DNA from: Reyranella massiliensis 521
GTDB lineage: Bacteria > Pseudomonadota > Alphaproteobacteria > Reyranellales > Reyranellaceae
Direction of reading: 5' to 3'
NCBI RefSeq assembly: GCF_000312425.1
Contig: NZ_HE997181.1
Location: 1,517,486 to 1,581,485, forward strand
Length of the DNA stretch: 64,000 bases
The notes below the pieces were generated by a model, which did not search any database, was not told the origin of the DNA, and worked only from the letters and a program-made list of their open reading frames with translations. This document shows, one piece after another, positions 8,870 to 18,175 of this stretch (its first letter is position 1; the number at the start of each line of letters is the position of its first letter). A program made the position numbers and the translations under genes.

Positions 8870-9702
8870 ACGATCAATCCTCGGAACGGCTCATCCTCGA
8901 GGCCGGGCGTGCCGACCGCCAATACTGGTGGGACCTTTGGCGCTACCGTGAACTCTTCTTCATCCTTGCCTGGCGCGATGTGGCGATTCGTTACAAGCAA
9001 ACGGTGATTGGGCTGGCCTGGGCGTTCGTTCGCCCGTTCATGACGATGGTCGTCTTCACCATCGTGTTCGGCAAGCTCGCCAAACTGCCGACAGAGGGCG
9101 CGGCACCCTATGCCGTGCTGGTCTTTGCAGGCCTCCTGCCCTGGACGCTCGCATCGTCGATTCTGAACGATGCCTCCAGCAGCGTCACGGGCAATGCGCA
9201 GCTCGTTAGCAAGGTCTATTTCCCGCGGCTCATCATTCCTCTCGCCACGGTACTGGTCGGCCTGATCGACTTCGGCGTAAGCCTTTTCATCTTGGCGGGC
9301 GTTATGGCCTGGTACGGCATGGCGCCCGACTGGCACATCTTGCTGATGCCGGTCTTTGTCGTGCTTGCCGTTCTGGTGGCGATCGGGCCTGCCCTGTGGG
9401 CGGCTGCAATGATCGTGAAGTATCGCGACTTCCGCTTCGTCATTCCGTTCGCGGTTCAGGTCGGGCTCTATGTCTCGCCGGTCGGCTTCTCGGCCAAGAT
9501 CATTCCGCAGGAGTGGCAGCTCCTCTACAGCCTCAATCCCATGGTCGGTGTCATCGACGGGTTCCGCTGGGCGATTCTCGGGGGCGAGAGCCCGCTCTAC
9601 CTTCCCGGCTTTGCGCTGAGCCTTGTGGTCACGGCCTTCATGCTGTGGTTCGGCATCCATACCTTCCGCCGCACCGAGCGCGGCTTCGCTGACATGATCT
9701 GA
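8866..9702 (+). CDS. wzm: Polysaccharide ABC transporter permease (Wzm-type)
   Basis: 278 residues with six predicted membrane segments. The ABC-2 exporter signature RDVAIRYKQTVIGLAWAFVRPF at residues ~39-60 is characteristic of Wzm/KpsM/TagG permeases that move undecaprenyl-linked polysaccharide across the inner membrane. The C-terminal SPVGFSAKIIPQEWQLLYSLNPMVGVIDGFRW segment is also typical. It overlaps the preceding glycosyltransferase and lies 2 bp before its ATPase partner, so exporter and glycosyltransferase are one transcription unit. Confidence 0.95.
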   Translation: MNDQSSERLILEAGRADRQYWWDLWRYRELFFILAWRDVAIRYKQTVIGLAWAFVRPFMTMVVFTIVFGKLAKLPTEGAAPYAVLVFAGLLPWTLASSILNDASSSVTGNAQLVSKVYFPRLIIPLATVLVGLIDFGVSLFILAGVMAWYGMAPDWHILLMPVFVVLAVLVAIGPALWAAAMIVKYRDFRFVIPFAVQVGLYVSPVGFSAKIIPQEWQLLYSLNPMVGVIDGFRWAILGGESPLYLPGFALSLVVTAFMLWFGIHTFRRTERGFADMI

Positions 9703-9704
9703 CC

Positions 9705-10997
9705 ATGCCCGATGTCGTCATCCGTGCCGACAAGCTCGGCAAGCGCTTCATCATCGGCCACAACAAGCTCCAGCATAGCGCAATCCTGGGCGAGGCGCTG
9801 GTCCGCCGCGCACGCAGTGTCGTGCGCAAGGGTGCCGACATGCTGCGCGGCCGCGCCGTGGTCGAGGGCGATGTGCTGGAGGAATTCTGGGCGCTGCGCG
9901 ACGTCGATTTCGAGATCAGGCGCGGCGAGGTTGTCAGCATCATCGGCCGCAACGGCGCCGGCAAGACCACCTTGCTCAAGATCCTGTCGCGCATTCTGGA
10001 GCCGACGAGCGGACGGGTCGAACTCAACGGCCGCGTGGCCAGTCTGCTCGAGGTGGGAACCGGCTTTCATCCCGAACTAACCGGACGCGAAAACATCTTC
10101 CTGAACGGCGCCATCCTCGGCATGACCCGCCGGGAAGTGCTGTCCAGGTTCGACGAGATCGTCGACTTCTCTGGCGTCGAGAAGTTCCTCGACACGCCGG
10201 TCAAACGCTACTCGGTCGGCATGTATGCACGGCTGGCCTTTTCCGTCGCAGCGCACCTCGAGACCGACATTCTGTTCGTCGACGAGGTGCTGGCCGTCGG
10301 CGATGCCGAGTTTCAGAAGCGCTGCCTCGATAGAATGTCGGCGGTAGCGAACGCCGGTCGGACCGTCCTGTTTGTCAGCCACAACCTTGCTGCCGTGACG
10401 GCACTTACGCGACGGGGCATCGTCTTGAAGGAAGGTCGACTTATTTTCGACGGGCCGGTCGACGCTGCCGTTGCGCAATACTCGCTGTCGCTCGCCAAGG
10501 GGAAGGCGGGGCGGGACTGGGGGCGGGGCCGTCATTCGGCGATCGTTGCGGCCGACTTGCTCGACCCGCAAGGCATGGCGACCGATACCTACGAACCGGG
10601 AACGCCATTCCGTCTCCGCATCGAAATTGAGACCATGGACACGCTAAGGATTGGGTTCGATCTGCGGCTTCGCGATGCCAACAACCTGCCGGTTGGTTAC
10701 TACTCGTCCGCGATCTTCTCCGACAAGGCGATGCCGGCCCAACCGGGAAGGTATGTCTGCACGTTCAATCTGCAGCCCCTGTTCCTGGCCTCAGGCGATT
10801 ACAGTGTCGATCTTCGCGCCGTCTCGTTGCCGTCGGTGGTCGATCATGACGTCTCCAACGCGATCATGTTCAACGTCGCGACGTGCAGCCCTGGAGGCAT
10901 CGCCTTCGATTTCAAGCAGAACTACGGCGAAGGTGTCATCGCGTGGCAGCTCGACGGGCAAATGCGCATCGACTCCAAGTCGCCGGCAGCCGACTGA
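9705..10997 (+). CDS. wzt: Polysaccharide ABC transporter ATP-binding protein with C-terminal carbohydrate-binding domain (Wzt-type)
   Basis: 430 residues. Walker A GRNGAGKTT at 81-89, signature region YSVGMYARLAFSVA at ~169-182 and Walker B DILFVDEVLAVGD at ~188-200 define the nucleotide-binding domain. The remaining ~170 residues, predicted beta-rich (GFDLRLRDANNLPVGYY), correspond to the Wzt_C domain. In E. coli O8/O9a and related systems that domain binds the modified chain terminus and sets export specificity. Its presence suggests that a capped chain is exported; the local methyltransferases are candidate capping enzymes (inference). Confidence 0.95.
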   Translation: MPDVVIRADKLGKRFIIGHNKLQHSAILGEALVRRARSVVRKGADMLRGRAVVEGDVLEEFWALRDVDFEIRRGEVVSIIGRNGAGKTTLLKILSRILEPTSGRVELNGRVASLLEVGTGFHPELTGRENIFLNGAILGMTRREVLSRFDEIVDFSGVEKFLDTPVKRYSVGMYARLAFSVAAHLETDILFVDEVLAVGDAEFQKRCLDRMSAVANAGRTVLFVSHNLAAVTALTRRGIVLKEGRLIFDGPVDAAVAQYSLSLAKGKAGRDWGRGRHSAIVAADLLDPQGMATDTYEPGTPFRLRIEIETMDTLRIGFDLRLRDANNLPVGYYSSAIFSDKAMPAQPGRYVCTFNLQPLFLASGDYSVDLRAVSLPSVVDHDVSNAIMFNVATCSPGGIAFDFKQNYGEGVIAWQLDGQMRIDSKSPAAD

Positions 10998-11005
10998 TCG
11001 CTGCC

Positions 11006-12256
11006 ATGTCGCGCGCGGTCTGCATCGTCAGCCCTGGCAACCTTGCATCGAATCCACGTGTGCTGAAAGAAGCCGATGCACTTCACGGTGCTGGCTACGA
11101 AGTGACTGCTGTCGTGTGCAACTACAGCGACGCGCTGCGTGGGGAGGATGACGCGATCGCGGCTTCCGTGCCGTGGAAGGTCGTACGTGTGAACAGGGCG
11201 GTAGAAGAGGGCATCGCGGCGCGGGCTGCTACGGTGCTGGCGAAGATCCTCCTGTCGACGGGAATGCCTGTACCGGCCAGTGTCGCGGCCTGCAGTGCCC
11301 GCGCGCCGGTCATGCCGTTGACGAGGGCCGCCCGACAGATCCGCGCAGACTTGTACATTGCTCACTACATCGCCGCGCTGCCCGCGGCGGCGGCCGCAGC
11401 CCGGCGTCATGGTGCGTTGCTCGGTTTCGATGCCGAAGATTTTCATTCGGGCGAGGGCACAGGAGCGCCGGGGGAACCCTTCCGTATGCAAATGGTGGAG
11501 GCCGTCGAACGCGCCTTTCTGCCATCATGTACCTACACGACGGCGGCGTCGCCGTTGATCGGCGAGGCCTACGCGCGGCGCTACGGAGTATCACCTTCGA
11601 CCGTGCTCAATGTCTTTCCCTTGTCGATGGCGCCGTCGCAGCCGAGGCAGCGTAATGCGCGGCCGCTCAGGGCCTACTGGTTCTCCCAGACCATCGGCCT
11701 CGATCGCGGCCTTCAGCCCTTCATCGAGGCGATGGCCAAGGCGCGCGCCGCGGTGACCCTGGACATCAGGGGCAGCAATCGGTGGGGACATGGCGATGCG
11801 TTGCTGGCATTGGCCCACGGGCTTGGCATCGGCGATCGGGTCAATCTGTTGCCGATGGCGTCCCCGGGCGAGATGCTCCAACTGGCTGCGCAATACGATA
11901 TCGGCCTGTCGCTCGAAACCGATGTCAGCGAGAACCGCCGGATCTGCCTCACCAACAAGATCTTCACCTATCTCCTGGCCGGCGTTCCCGTCGTCATGAG
12001 CGACACACCGGCCCAAAGCCGGCTGGCGCCCGATCTCGGCGCTGCGGCGCGTCTTTGCTCTCTGGCCGATCCAGCCGGGTTGGCGGCGATCCTCGACGAA
12101 CTTGCATCGGAGGTCGTCCTCGCCGAGGCTGCGGCGGAAGCGTGGAAACTCGGCCGCGAGCGTTACAACTGGGACAGGGAACAAGCCATCCTGCTCACAT
12201 CCGTTGCTGCAGCCTTCGAACGAATGGGGCGCCCGGTCGGAAGGGTGGCATCCTGA
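11006..12256 (+). CDS. Glycosyltransferase, GT-B type
   Basis: 416 residues, start ATG 11006 giving the natural N-terminus VCIVSPGNLASNPRVLKEADAL. The two-domain layout and the late segment ENRRICLTNKIFTYLLAGVPVVMSDTPAQ match GT4-like enzymes, though the first Glu of the EX7E motif is not in a canonical setting. It lies 8 bp after wzt and overlaps the next glycosyltransferase by one base (TGATG). Donor and acceptor unknown. Confidence 0.85.
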   Translation: MSRAVCIVSPGNLASNPRVLKEADALHGAGYEVTAVVCNYSDALRGEDDAIAASVPWKVVRVNRAVEEGIAARAATVLAKILLSTGMPVPASVAACSARAPVMPLTRAARQIRADLYIAHYIAALPAAAAAARRHGALLGFDAEDFHSGEGTGAPGEPFRMQMVEAVERAFLPSCTYTTAASPLIGEAYARRYGVSPSTVLNVFPLSMAPSQPRQRNARPLRAYWFSQTIGLDRGLQPFIEAMAKARAAVTLDIRGSNRWGHGDALLALAHGLGIGDRVNLLPMASPGEMLQLAAQYDIGLSLETDVSENRRICLTNKIFTYLLAGVPVVMSDTPAQSRLAPDLGAAARLCSLADPAGLAAILDELASEVVLAEAAAEAWKLGRERYNWDREQAILLTSVAAAFERMGRPVGRVAS

Positions 12257-13305
12257 TGCGCCTGCTCTTGACGGCCGACCCGGAAATCGAAGTGCCGCCG
12301 CGACTCTATGGCGGAATCGAACGTATCGTCGACGTCCTGGTGCGCCGCCTGCGGGCGGCGGGGCATACGGTAGGCCTGATGGCCCGGCCAGGCTCCGAAT
12401 GTCCGGCAGATGCCTTCTTCCCCTGGCCGGGGCTGAGCTCGCTTTCCCGGCGCGACACGCTTTCCAACATGTCCTTTCTCTGGCGGGCGGCGAGGACATT
12501 CAAACCCGACCTCGTGCACAGCTTCTCGCGTGTGGCCTATCTCTTGCCACTGCTGCGCGGCCGGACGCCGCTGGTGATGTCCTATCAACGCGAACCCACG
12601 CTGCGGACTGCGGGGCTGGCGGTGAAGCTCGCCAAGCCCGGCGTCCTCACCTTCACCGGGTGCAGCGACTACATCGCACGTCGCGGTCGGCCCGCCGGCG
12701 GCGACTGGCATGGCATTCCCAACTTTGCCGACACGGAGGCGCTGACGCTCAGCCGCTCCGTGCCGGCCGATGCACCGCTGGTGTTCCTGAGCCGTGTCGA
12801 GGAGATCAAGGGTGCTCATTGGGCCATCGAAATCGCACGGCGCACCGGCCGACGTCTCGTGATCGCAGGGAACCATTCCACGGCAAACGATCCGGAAGGC
12901 GAATTCTGGCGACGCAAGGTTGCACCCGAGATCGGCAAGGACGGCATCGAGTATGTGGGGCCGGTCGACGACGTGCAGAAGAACGCTCTTCTTGGACAGG
13001 CGCGGGCGATGGTGGTGCCGATCCAGTGGAACGAGCCCTTCGGCATTGTGTTCGCCGAGGCGCTGGCGTGCGGCACACCCGTAATCTCATGTCCGCGCGG
13101 CGCGTTGCCGGAGATCGTGCGTCCCGGTGTCGATGGCTTTCTGATCAACTCGATTGAGGAGGGGTGCGCGGCCGTGGAGCACGTGGGAGCCCTGGATCGC
13201 GCCGAGTGCCGGCATCGCGCGGAGGAGCTCTTCTCGGCAGATGCCGTAGTCGCCCGCTACCTCGACCTCTACTCGAAAGTCAGAGCCCGACTGGCGGCGA
13301 CATGA
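12256..13305 (+). CDS. Glycosyltransferase, GT4 family
   Basis: 349 residues. The N-terminus MRLLLTADPEIEVPPRLYGGIERIVDVLV has the GG-I-E donor-domain loop of GT4 enzymes, and the C-terminus has WNEPFGIVFAEALACGTPVIS with the two glutamates of EX7E. Such enzymes are retaining and use nucleotide sugars in the cytoplasm. It is coupled to both neighbours by start-stop overlaps, so it belongs to the polysaccharide operon. Confidence 0.92.
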   Translation: MRLLLTADPEIEVPPRLYGGIERIVDVLVRRLRAAGHTVGLMARPGSECPADAFFPWPGLSSLSRRDTLSNMSFLWRAARTFKPDLVHSFSRVAYLLPLLRGRTPLVMSYQREPTLRTAGLAVKLAKPGVLTFTGCSDYIARRGRPAGGDWHGIPNFADTEALTLSRSVPADAPLVFLSRVEEIKGAHWAIEIARRTGRRLVIAGNHSTANDPEGEFWRRKVAPEIGKDGIEYVGPVDDVQKNALLGQARAMVVPIQWNEPFGIVFAEALACGTPVISCPRGALPEIVRPGVDGFLINSIEEGCAAVEHVGALDRAECRHRAEELFSADAVVARYLDLYSKVRARLAAT

Positions 13306-14588
13306 GGCGGCGTGTCGCCCTCGTCACGGGGCATTTCGCACCCAGCAACCTCGTTGGTGCACACCGGGCGCGTCTATGGTCGCGCTATCTGCCGGAGTTC
13401 GGCTGGGAGCCGGTGGTCGTGACCGGCGATCCGGCCAAGTACGAGGAGCGGCCCGATCCCGATCTCGAACGGCTCGTGCCGGCCGGCCTCGAAGTGGTGC
13501 ATGCCGCCACGCTGTCGACGCGGCCGGTGCGTCTGGTCGGCGATATCGGAGTCCGGGCGTTCTGGGGCTGCTATCGTGCGCTTTCTTCGATGGCGAAGGC
13601 CGGCCGGCTCGATTTCGTCCTGGTGACGATTCCGTCGAACTATCTCGCCCCTGTCGGCCGCCTGGTGCATATGCGCCGCGGTGTGCCGTTCGGCATCGAC
13701 TATCAGGATCCCTGGGTCAATCGTTGGCCGGGCATCGATGTACCATTCAGTCGCGCCTGGATGTCCTACCGGCTCGCCGGCTTGCTGGAACCGTGGTCGG
13801 TCCGCGACGCGGCACTGATTACCGGCATGGCGCCCGGCTATGTCGCCGGCATGCTCGAACGCAATCCCGGCGTGGCCGAGCGGGCTGTACTGTCCTACAT
13901 GCCCATGGGCAGCGCGCCTGAAGACTATGCGCTGGTGCGCGACCTGCGACGCGAACCGTTTCTCTTCCAGCCGGACGATGGGCATTTCCATCTGATCTAT
14001 GCCGGCGCGCTGCTGCCGGCCGGACTAGGGGTCGTCGATGCCTTCCTTGCGGGGCTGCGTGCCCTGCGCGAACAGGCGCCGCCGGCCGCTTCGCGGCTGC
14101 GCGTACATTTCGTGGGTACAGGCAGTTCGCCGGATGATCCGCAGGGATTTCGCGTGCTGCCGCGGGCGCAGGCTGCCGGCGTTGCCGACATAGTGAGCGA
14201 GCATCCGCATCGAATTGGATATGTCGATGCGCTGGGCCATCTGATGCAGAGCAGCGGTGTTCTGGTCCTGGGATCGACCGAACGACACTATACGCCCTCC
14301 AAAGTGTTCCAGGCGATACTGTCGGAACGGCCCGTCTTCGCGATGCTGCACGAGGAAAGCACGGCCGTGTCGATGATTCGGCAAGCGGGAGCGGGCGAGG
14401 TGCTGACGCTGACTGCCCAGCGGCTTCCCGCTCCGGAAGAGGTGGCGACGGCCTTGCTGGCATTCATGGAAAGTCCTGCCCATCGGAAGGTCGATCTCGG
14501 CGGCTTCGAGGCCTATTCGGCACGCGCGTCGACGCGCGCCCTTGCCGAGGCGCTCGACCTTGCCGTTGCGCGGGAGAAGTCTCGGTGA
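13302..14588 (+). CDS. Glycosyltransferase-like protein, GT-B type
   Basis: 428 residues. N-terminal VALVTGHFAPSNLVGAHRARLWSRYLPEFGWEPVVVT resembles WbuB-type GT4 proteins (FxPxNxxGaxR). The middle has DYQDPWVNRW, and the C-terminal sugar-nucleotide domain has a weakened EX7E region (YTPSKVFQAILSERPVFAML). Start ATG 13302 overlaps the previous stop (ATGA). The acceptor is unknown; a catalytic role is likely but less certain than for the neighbours. Confidence 0.8.
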   Translation: MRRRVALVTGHFAPSNLVGAHRARLWSRYLPEFGWEPVVVTGDPAKYEERPDPDLERLVPAGLEVVHAATLSTRPVRLVGDIGVRAFWGCYRALSSMAKAGRLDFVLVTIPSNYLAPVGRLVHMRRGVPFGIDYQDPWVNRWPGIDVPFSRAWMSYRLAGLLEPWSVRDAALITGMAPGYVAGMLERNPGVAERAVLSYMPMGSAPEDYALVRDLRREPFLFQPDDGHFHLIYAGALLPAGLGVVDAFLAGLRALREQAPPAASRLRVHFVGTGSSPDDPQGFRVLPRAQAAGVADIVSEHPHRIGYVDALGHLMQSSGVLVLGSTERHYTPSKVFQAILSERPVFAMLHEESTAVSMIRQAGAGEVLTLTAQRLPAPEEVATALLAFMESPAHRKVDLGGFEAYSARASTRALAEALDLAVAREKSR

Positions 14589-15730
14589 TGCCGCGCGTTG
14601 GTTTTCTGATCAGCCATCCAATCCAGTATTACGCGCCGATCTTTCGCGCGCTTGCGGCACGCTGCGATCTCACCGTTTTCTTCGCGCATCGGCAGACGGC
14701 AGAACAACAGGCGGAAATCGGCTACGGCGTTGCCTTCGACTGGGACGTGGACCTTCTGTCGGGCTATGAGAGCCACTTCCTGACCAACGTCTCGCGCCAA
14801 CCGTCGACATCGCGGTTCGGCGGCTGCAACACACCGGAGATCGCCGACAGGATTGCGAAAGGTTGCTTTGATATCTTTGTCGTGCCGGGATGGTCGCTGC
14901 GGTCCTACTGGCAGGCCGCGAGGGCCTGTCGACGCCAAGGGGTTCCCGTCTTGGTGCGTGGCGATTCCCAGCTCGGTAGTCGACGGCGCGCCATGCTGCG
15001 CCTGGCCAAGGAGCTGGCCTTCTCGCAGGTGATGAAACTCTTCGACGGTTATCTCTATGTCGGCATGCGCAATCGAGCCTACCTGGAACACTACGGCGCG
15101 CCGGCCGATCGGCTGTTCTTTTCTCCACATTGCGTGGACAACGAAGCGTTCCGCGCTGCCAGCCGGAGAAGCGGCGAAGGAGCACGCCGCGTGCTCTTTG
15201 TGGGCCGATTGGTTCCCTACAAGCGGCCGATGGCCATCGTGGCCGCCGCGGCACGGCTGATGGCGGCCGGTCGGCCGGTCGACCTCACGTTTGCAGGAGC
15301 TGGCGAACTCGAAAGCAGCCTGCGAGAGGCAGTCAGGGTGGAAGGGGTGAGTGCAAATTTCCTGGGTTTCACCAATCAGAGCAGGTTGCCGCAGGTCTAC
15401 GGCAACGCCGACGTCCTCGTGCTGCCATCGGGTGCAGAGGAGACCTGGGGACTGGTGGTGAACGAGGCGATGGCCTGCGGCACGCCGGCCGTGGTGTCCG
15501 ATGCAGTGGGATGCGGGCCCGATCTGGTCGAGCCGGGCGTCACCGGAGAGGTTACCCCCCTCGACGACGTGCCGGCCTTGGCTGCCGGCATTGATCGCGT
15601 GCTTGGCTTCGATCCTGTTGTGGCCCGTCGTCATCTGGCGGAGCGCATGACGGTTTATTCGCCGGAGCGGGCGGCTGAGGGCATTCTCGAAGCCGGGGCT
15701 GCTCTTGCCGGTCTGACTCGACTAAGATAA
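14588..15730 (+). CDS. Glycosyltransferase, GT4 family
   Basis: 380 residues from ATG 14588 (a GTG lies one codon upstream). It begins VGFLISHPIQYYAPIFRALA, the HPIQYxxP string common in GT4 enzymes of surface polysaccharide loci. FVGRLVPYKRP opens the C-terminal domain, and AEETWGLVVNEAMACGTPAVVSDAVG is the EX7E block. Overlap with the preceding stop indicates coupling. Donor and acceptor unknown. Confidence 0.92.
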   Translation: MPRVGFLISHPIQYYAPIFRALAARCDLTVFFAHRQTAEQQAEIGYGVAFDWDVDLLSGYESHFLTNVSRQPSTSRFGGCNTPEIADRIAKGCFDIFVVPGWSLRSYWQAARACRRQGVPVLVRGDSQLGSRRRAMLRLAKELAFSQVMKLFDGYLYVGMRNRAYLEHYGAPADRLFFSPHCVDNEAFRAASRRSGEGARRVLFVGRLVPYKRPMAIVAAAARLMAAGRPVDLTFAGAGELESSLREAVRVEGVSANFLGFTNQSRLPQVYGNADVLVLPSGAEETWGLVVNEAMACGTPAVVSDAVGCGPDLVEPGVTGEVTPLDDVPALAAGIDRVLGFDPVVARRHLAERMTVYSPERAAEGILEAGAALAGLTRLR

Positions 15731-15762
15731 GGCCTGCGGCGCAGTCAGTACCCGATCGGAAG

Positions 15763-17232
15763 ATGACGACCACCACAGCGATGCCGGCACCCGCAGTCCC
15801 CAGGCTCGATTTCGAGCTGCTGCGGCGCGTCGCTTTCTATTTCGGGGTCGTCAACCTTTTTGCCGCGCCGTTCGTTCCCGATTCCTTTGCCTACGCCGTC
15901 GGTGCCGCAACTCCCTTCGGGTTGCTGGCGATCATCGGCCAGCCGACCATGCCCAAGGGCGTTGCCTTCTTTTTGCTGTGGCAGTGGGCGCAGACATTCT
16001 CGCGTGCGCTCCAGTCGATCTTCGACGGCGAATCGATGGCCAACGGCATTTCCGGCCCCGATGTGCTCCAGGCTTATTGGTATGCGCTGAGCAGTCTGGT
16101 CGTACTGGCGCTTGCCTTCCGATTGGTGCTGGGAGGCATCAAGCCGCCGACCGCTCGAGACTATTATGCCCACGAGCGTTGGCGCGCGCAGGACCTGATC
16201 ATCGTCTATGTCGGATCGATCGCGGCCTCTGTCTTCTTCAATATCCTCTCGCGGCAGGTGGGTAGCCTCGATCAGCCGCTCTTTGCCGCATCGCAGGTCA
16301 AGGTCGTCGCACTGTTCCTGCTCTGCACTTACGTATTCACGACGGGGCGCGGCGGAGGGACTTTGCTGGCCGCTATCTTCATCGAGATCCTGGTTGGCTT
16401 TACAGGGTTCCTGTCCGACTTCCGCGCGGTCTTCATCTACGTCGCCTTCGCGGCCATTGCGGCCCGCGTCAAGTGGACCTTTACAGCAAGTGCCGCCGCC
16501 GTCGCCTGGCTCGCGCTGCTCCTGCTGCTGGCATTGTTCTGGACATCGGTGAAGGTCGAGTATCGCGACTACGTTACGGGCGAGACCGAGAGCCAGCAGA
16601 TCCGGGTACCGCTCGGCGAACGCATGGCCTATCTCGGCGACAAGGCGCTGAATATCGGAGACACGAAGTGGGGCGAGACATCCTACCTACTGCTCATTCG
16701 TTTCGCCTATATCGACGTCTTCGGCCAGGTAATCAGCGTCGCCGAGAGCGTCCCTGAGGCGGTGCCGATGCGCCAATGGCGGGAGGCGCTCTCCCACGTC
16801 CTGCAGCCGCGTGTTCTCTTTCCCGGCAAGGCGCCTCTCTCCGACACCGATGTCTACATGCGCCTCACGCGCGCCGATCCGATGGAGTATGTCCGGCTCG
16901 GTACCTCGATCAGCGTCGGCTACATGGCCGAGAACTATGTCGATCTCGGCTTCCCCGGCATGCTGGCTGGTATCTTCGTGATCGGCGTGATGCTGGCGCT
17001 GGTCATGAAGTATTTCATGACAAGATCGCTGCCCTGGATGCTGCGCGAAGGTATCGTCATGGCGTTCGCCTTCAGCGCCGGCGGCGTCGGCATGGAAATG
17101 TCGCTGCCGAAGATGCTGGGCGCCATGCTGATGTTCTTCCTGGTCTGGTCGCTGATCGCGAAGTTCGCATTGCCGGTCGTCATGCATTGGCTCGACCAGC
17201 GCGCCGGTCTGCCGCGGACGACGACACCCTGA
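15763..17232 (+). CDS. Polytopic membrane protein, probable polysaccharide polymerase
   Basis: 489 residues with about ten to twelve predicted membrane helices and a long hydrophilic loop (residues ~260-390). The segment GTSISVGYMAENYVDLGFPGMLAGIFVIG resembles the conserved region after the large loop of Wzy and EpsG-like polymerases, where a short Glu/Asn-Tyr-Gly block precedes a membrane helix. I cannot assign a named family. Placement between glycosyltransferase genes supports a role in chain assembly. With the Wzy_C protein at 2936-4447, the locus has two polymerase/ligase-like proteins. Confidence 0.7.
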   Translation: MTTTTAMPAPAVPRLDFELLRRVAFYFGVVNLFAAPFVPDSFAYAVGAATPFGLLAIIGQPTMPKGVAFFLLWQWAQTFSRALQSIFDGESMANGISGPDVLQAYWYALSSLVVLALAFRLVLGGIKPPTARDYYAHERWRAQDLIIVYVGSIAASVFFNILSRQVGSLDQPLFAASQVKVVALFLLCTYVFTTGRGGGTLLAAIFIEILVGFTGFLSDFRAVFIYVAFAAIAARVKWTFTASAAAVAWLALLLLLALFWTSVKVEYRDYVTGETESQQIRVPLGERMAYLGDKALNIGDTKWGETSYLLLIRFAYIDVFGQVISVAESVPEAVPMRQWREALSHVLQPRVLFPGKAPLSDTDVYMRLTRADPMEYVRLGTSISVGYMAENYVDLGFPGMLAGIFVIGVMLALVMKYFMTRSLPWMLREGIVMAFAFSAGGVGMEMSLPKMLGAMLMFFLVWSLIAKFALPVVMHWLDQRAGLPRTTTP

Positions 17233-17251
17233 CGCCGCCGCCGCGTCTCGT

Positions 17252-18175
17252 ATGAGCGACATTTCCGTCGTCATTCCGACCTACAATCGGCTGTGGTCGC
17301 TGCCGCAAGCTGTCGACTCCTGCAGGTCGGCTGGCTGCGACGTGGAAATCATCGTCGTCGACGATGGCAGCACGGATGGCACATGGGAGTGGCTTCAATC
17401 GCAGTCCGATCTCGTCGCCATTCGCACGGAGAACTGGGGCAAGGACTGGGCCGTGCAGCGGGCGATGGAGTCGGCGAGCGGCGACTATGTGCGCTTCCTC
17501 GATTCCGACGATTGGCTTACGCCCCAGGCCAACCGCGACCAGCTCGATATTGCACGGCAGACCGGCGCCGACATCGTCGTTGCGGGATACGCAGACCACG
17601 ACGACACTACCGGCGCCCGACAAGTCAACGAGTGGGTCGACAGCGACGACTTCATTGCACAGCAACTCGGAGAAGTCTGGTCCTCGCACTATTCGGCGTT
17701 CCTGTTTCGCCGCGACCTGGTTCGCGACATTCCACACCGGCAGGACTTCGCCTTGCGCGACGACAGGCTGTTCATCCTCGAGGTCGCGATGCGCAAGCCG
17801 CAGCTGGCGGTCTATCGGCAGCCGGGGTTCGTGCACCGGCGCCATGGTCGCGAAAGGCTGCAGTACACGGCCGGTTTCAAGCGCGATCTCGGCTACTGGA
17901 CCTACATCTCGATCTATCGCAAGGTCCTGGCGATGCTAGAAGCACGGGGCGAGCTGACGTTGCGCCGCAAGCGCGCGGCGATCGGTGTGCTGTGGCCAAA
18001 TGTGCGTACCTTCGCCAAAGCCTATCCGGCGGAAGCCGCCGAGATCGTCGACTGGATCTACCGGCTCGACCCCGAGTTCAAACCGCCGGTGCGGCCTGTC
18101 CTGACGCTCGCCTACAGGGTGCTGGGCTTCGCCACGACGGAGAGGCTGTTGCGTCTCGGGGCCTTCTGGCGATGA
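17252..18175 (+). CDS. Glycosyltransferase family 2
   Basis: 307 residues, GT-A fold. The N-terminus SVVIPTYNRLWSLPQAVDSC leads to VEIIVVDDGSTDGTW and the metal-binding DXD equivalent YVRFLDSDDWLTP. An LRDDRLF segment may provide the acidic general base. No C-terminal membrane helices, so it is a soluble or peripheral inverting transferase. The stop overlaps the start of the next GT4 gene (GATGA). Confidence 0.93.
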   Translation: MSDISVVIPTYNRLWSLPQAVDSCRSAGCDVEIIVVDDGSTDGTWEWLQSQSDLVAIRTENWGKDWAVQRAMESASGDYVRFLDSDDWLTPQANRDQLDIARQTGADIVVAGYADHDDTTGARQVNEWVDSDDFIAQQLGEVWSSHYSAFLFRRDLVRDIPHRQDFALRDDRLFILEVAMRKPQLAVYRQPGFVHRRHGRERLQYTAGFKRDLGYWTYISIYRKVLAMLEARGELTLRRKRAAIGVLWPNVRTFAKAYPAEAAEIVDWIYRLDPEFKPPVRPVLTLAYRVLGFATTERLLRLGAFWR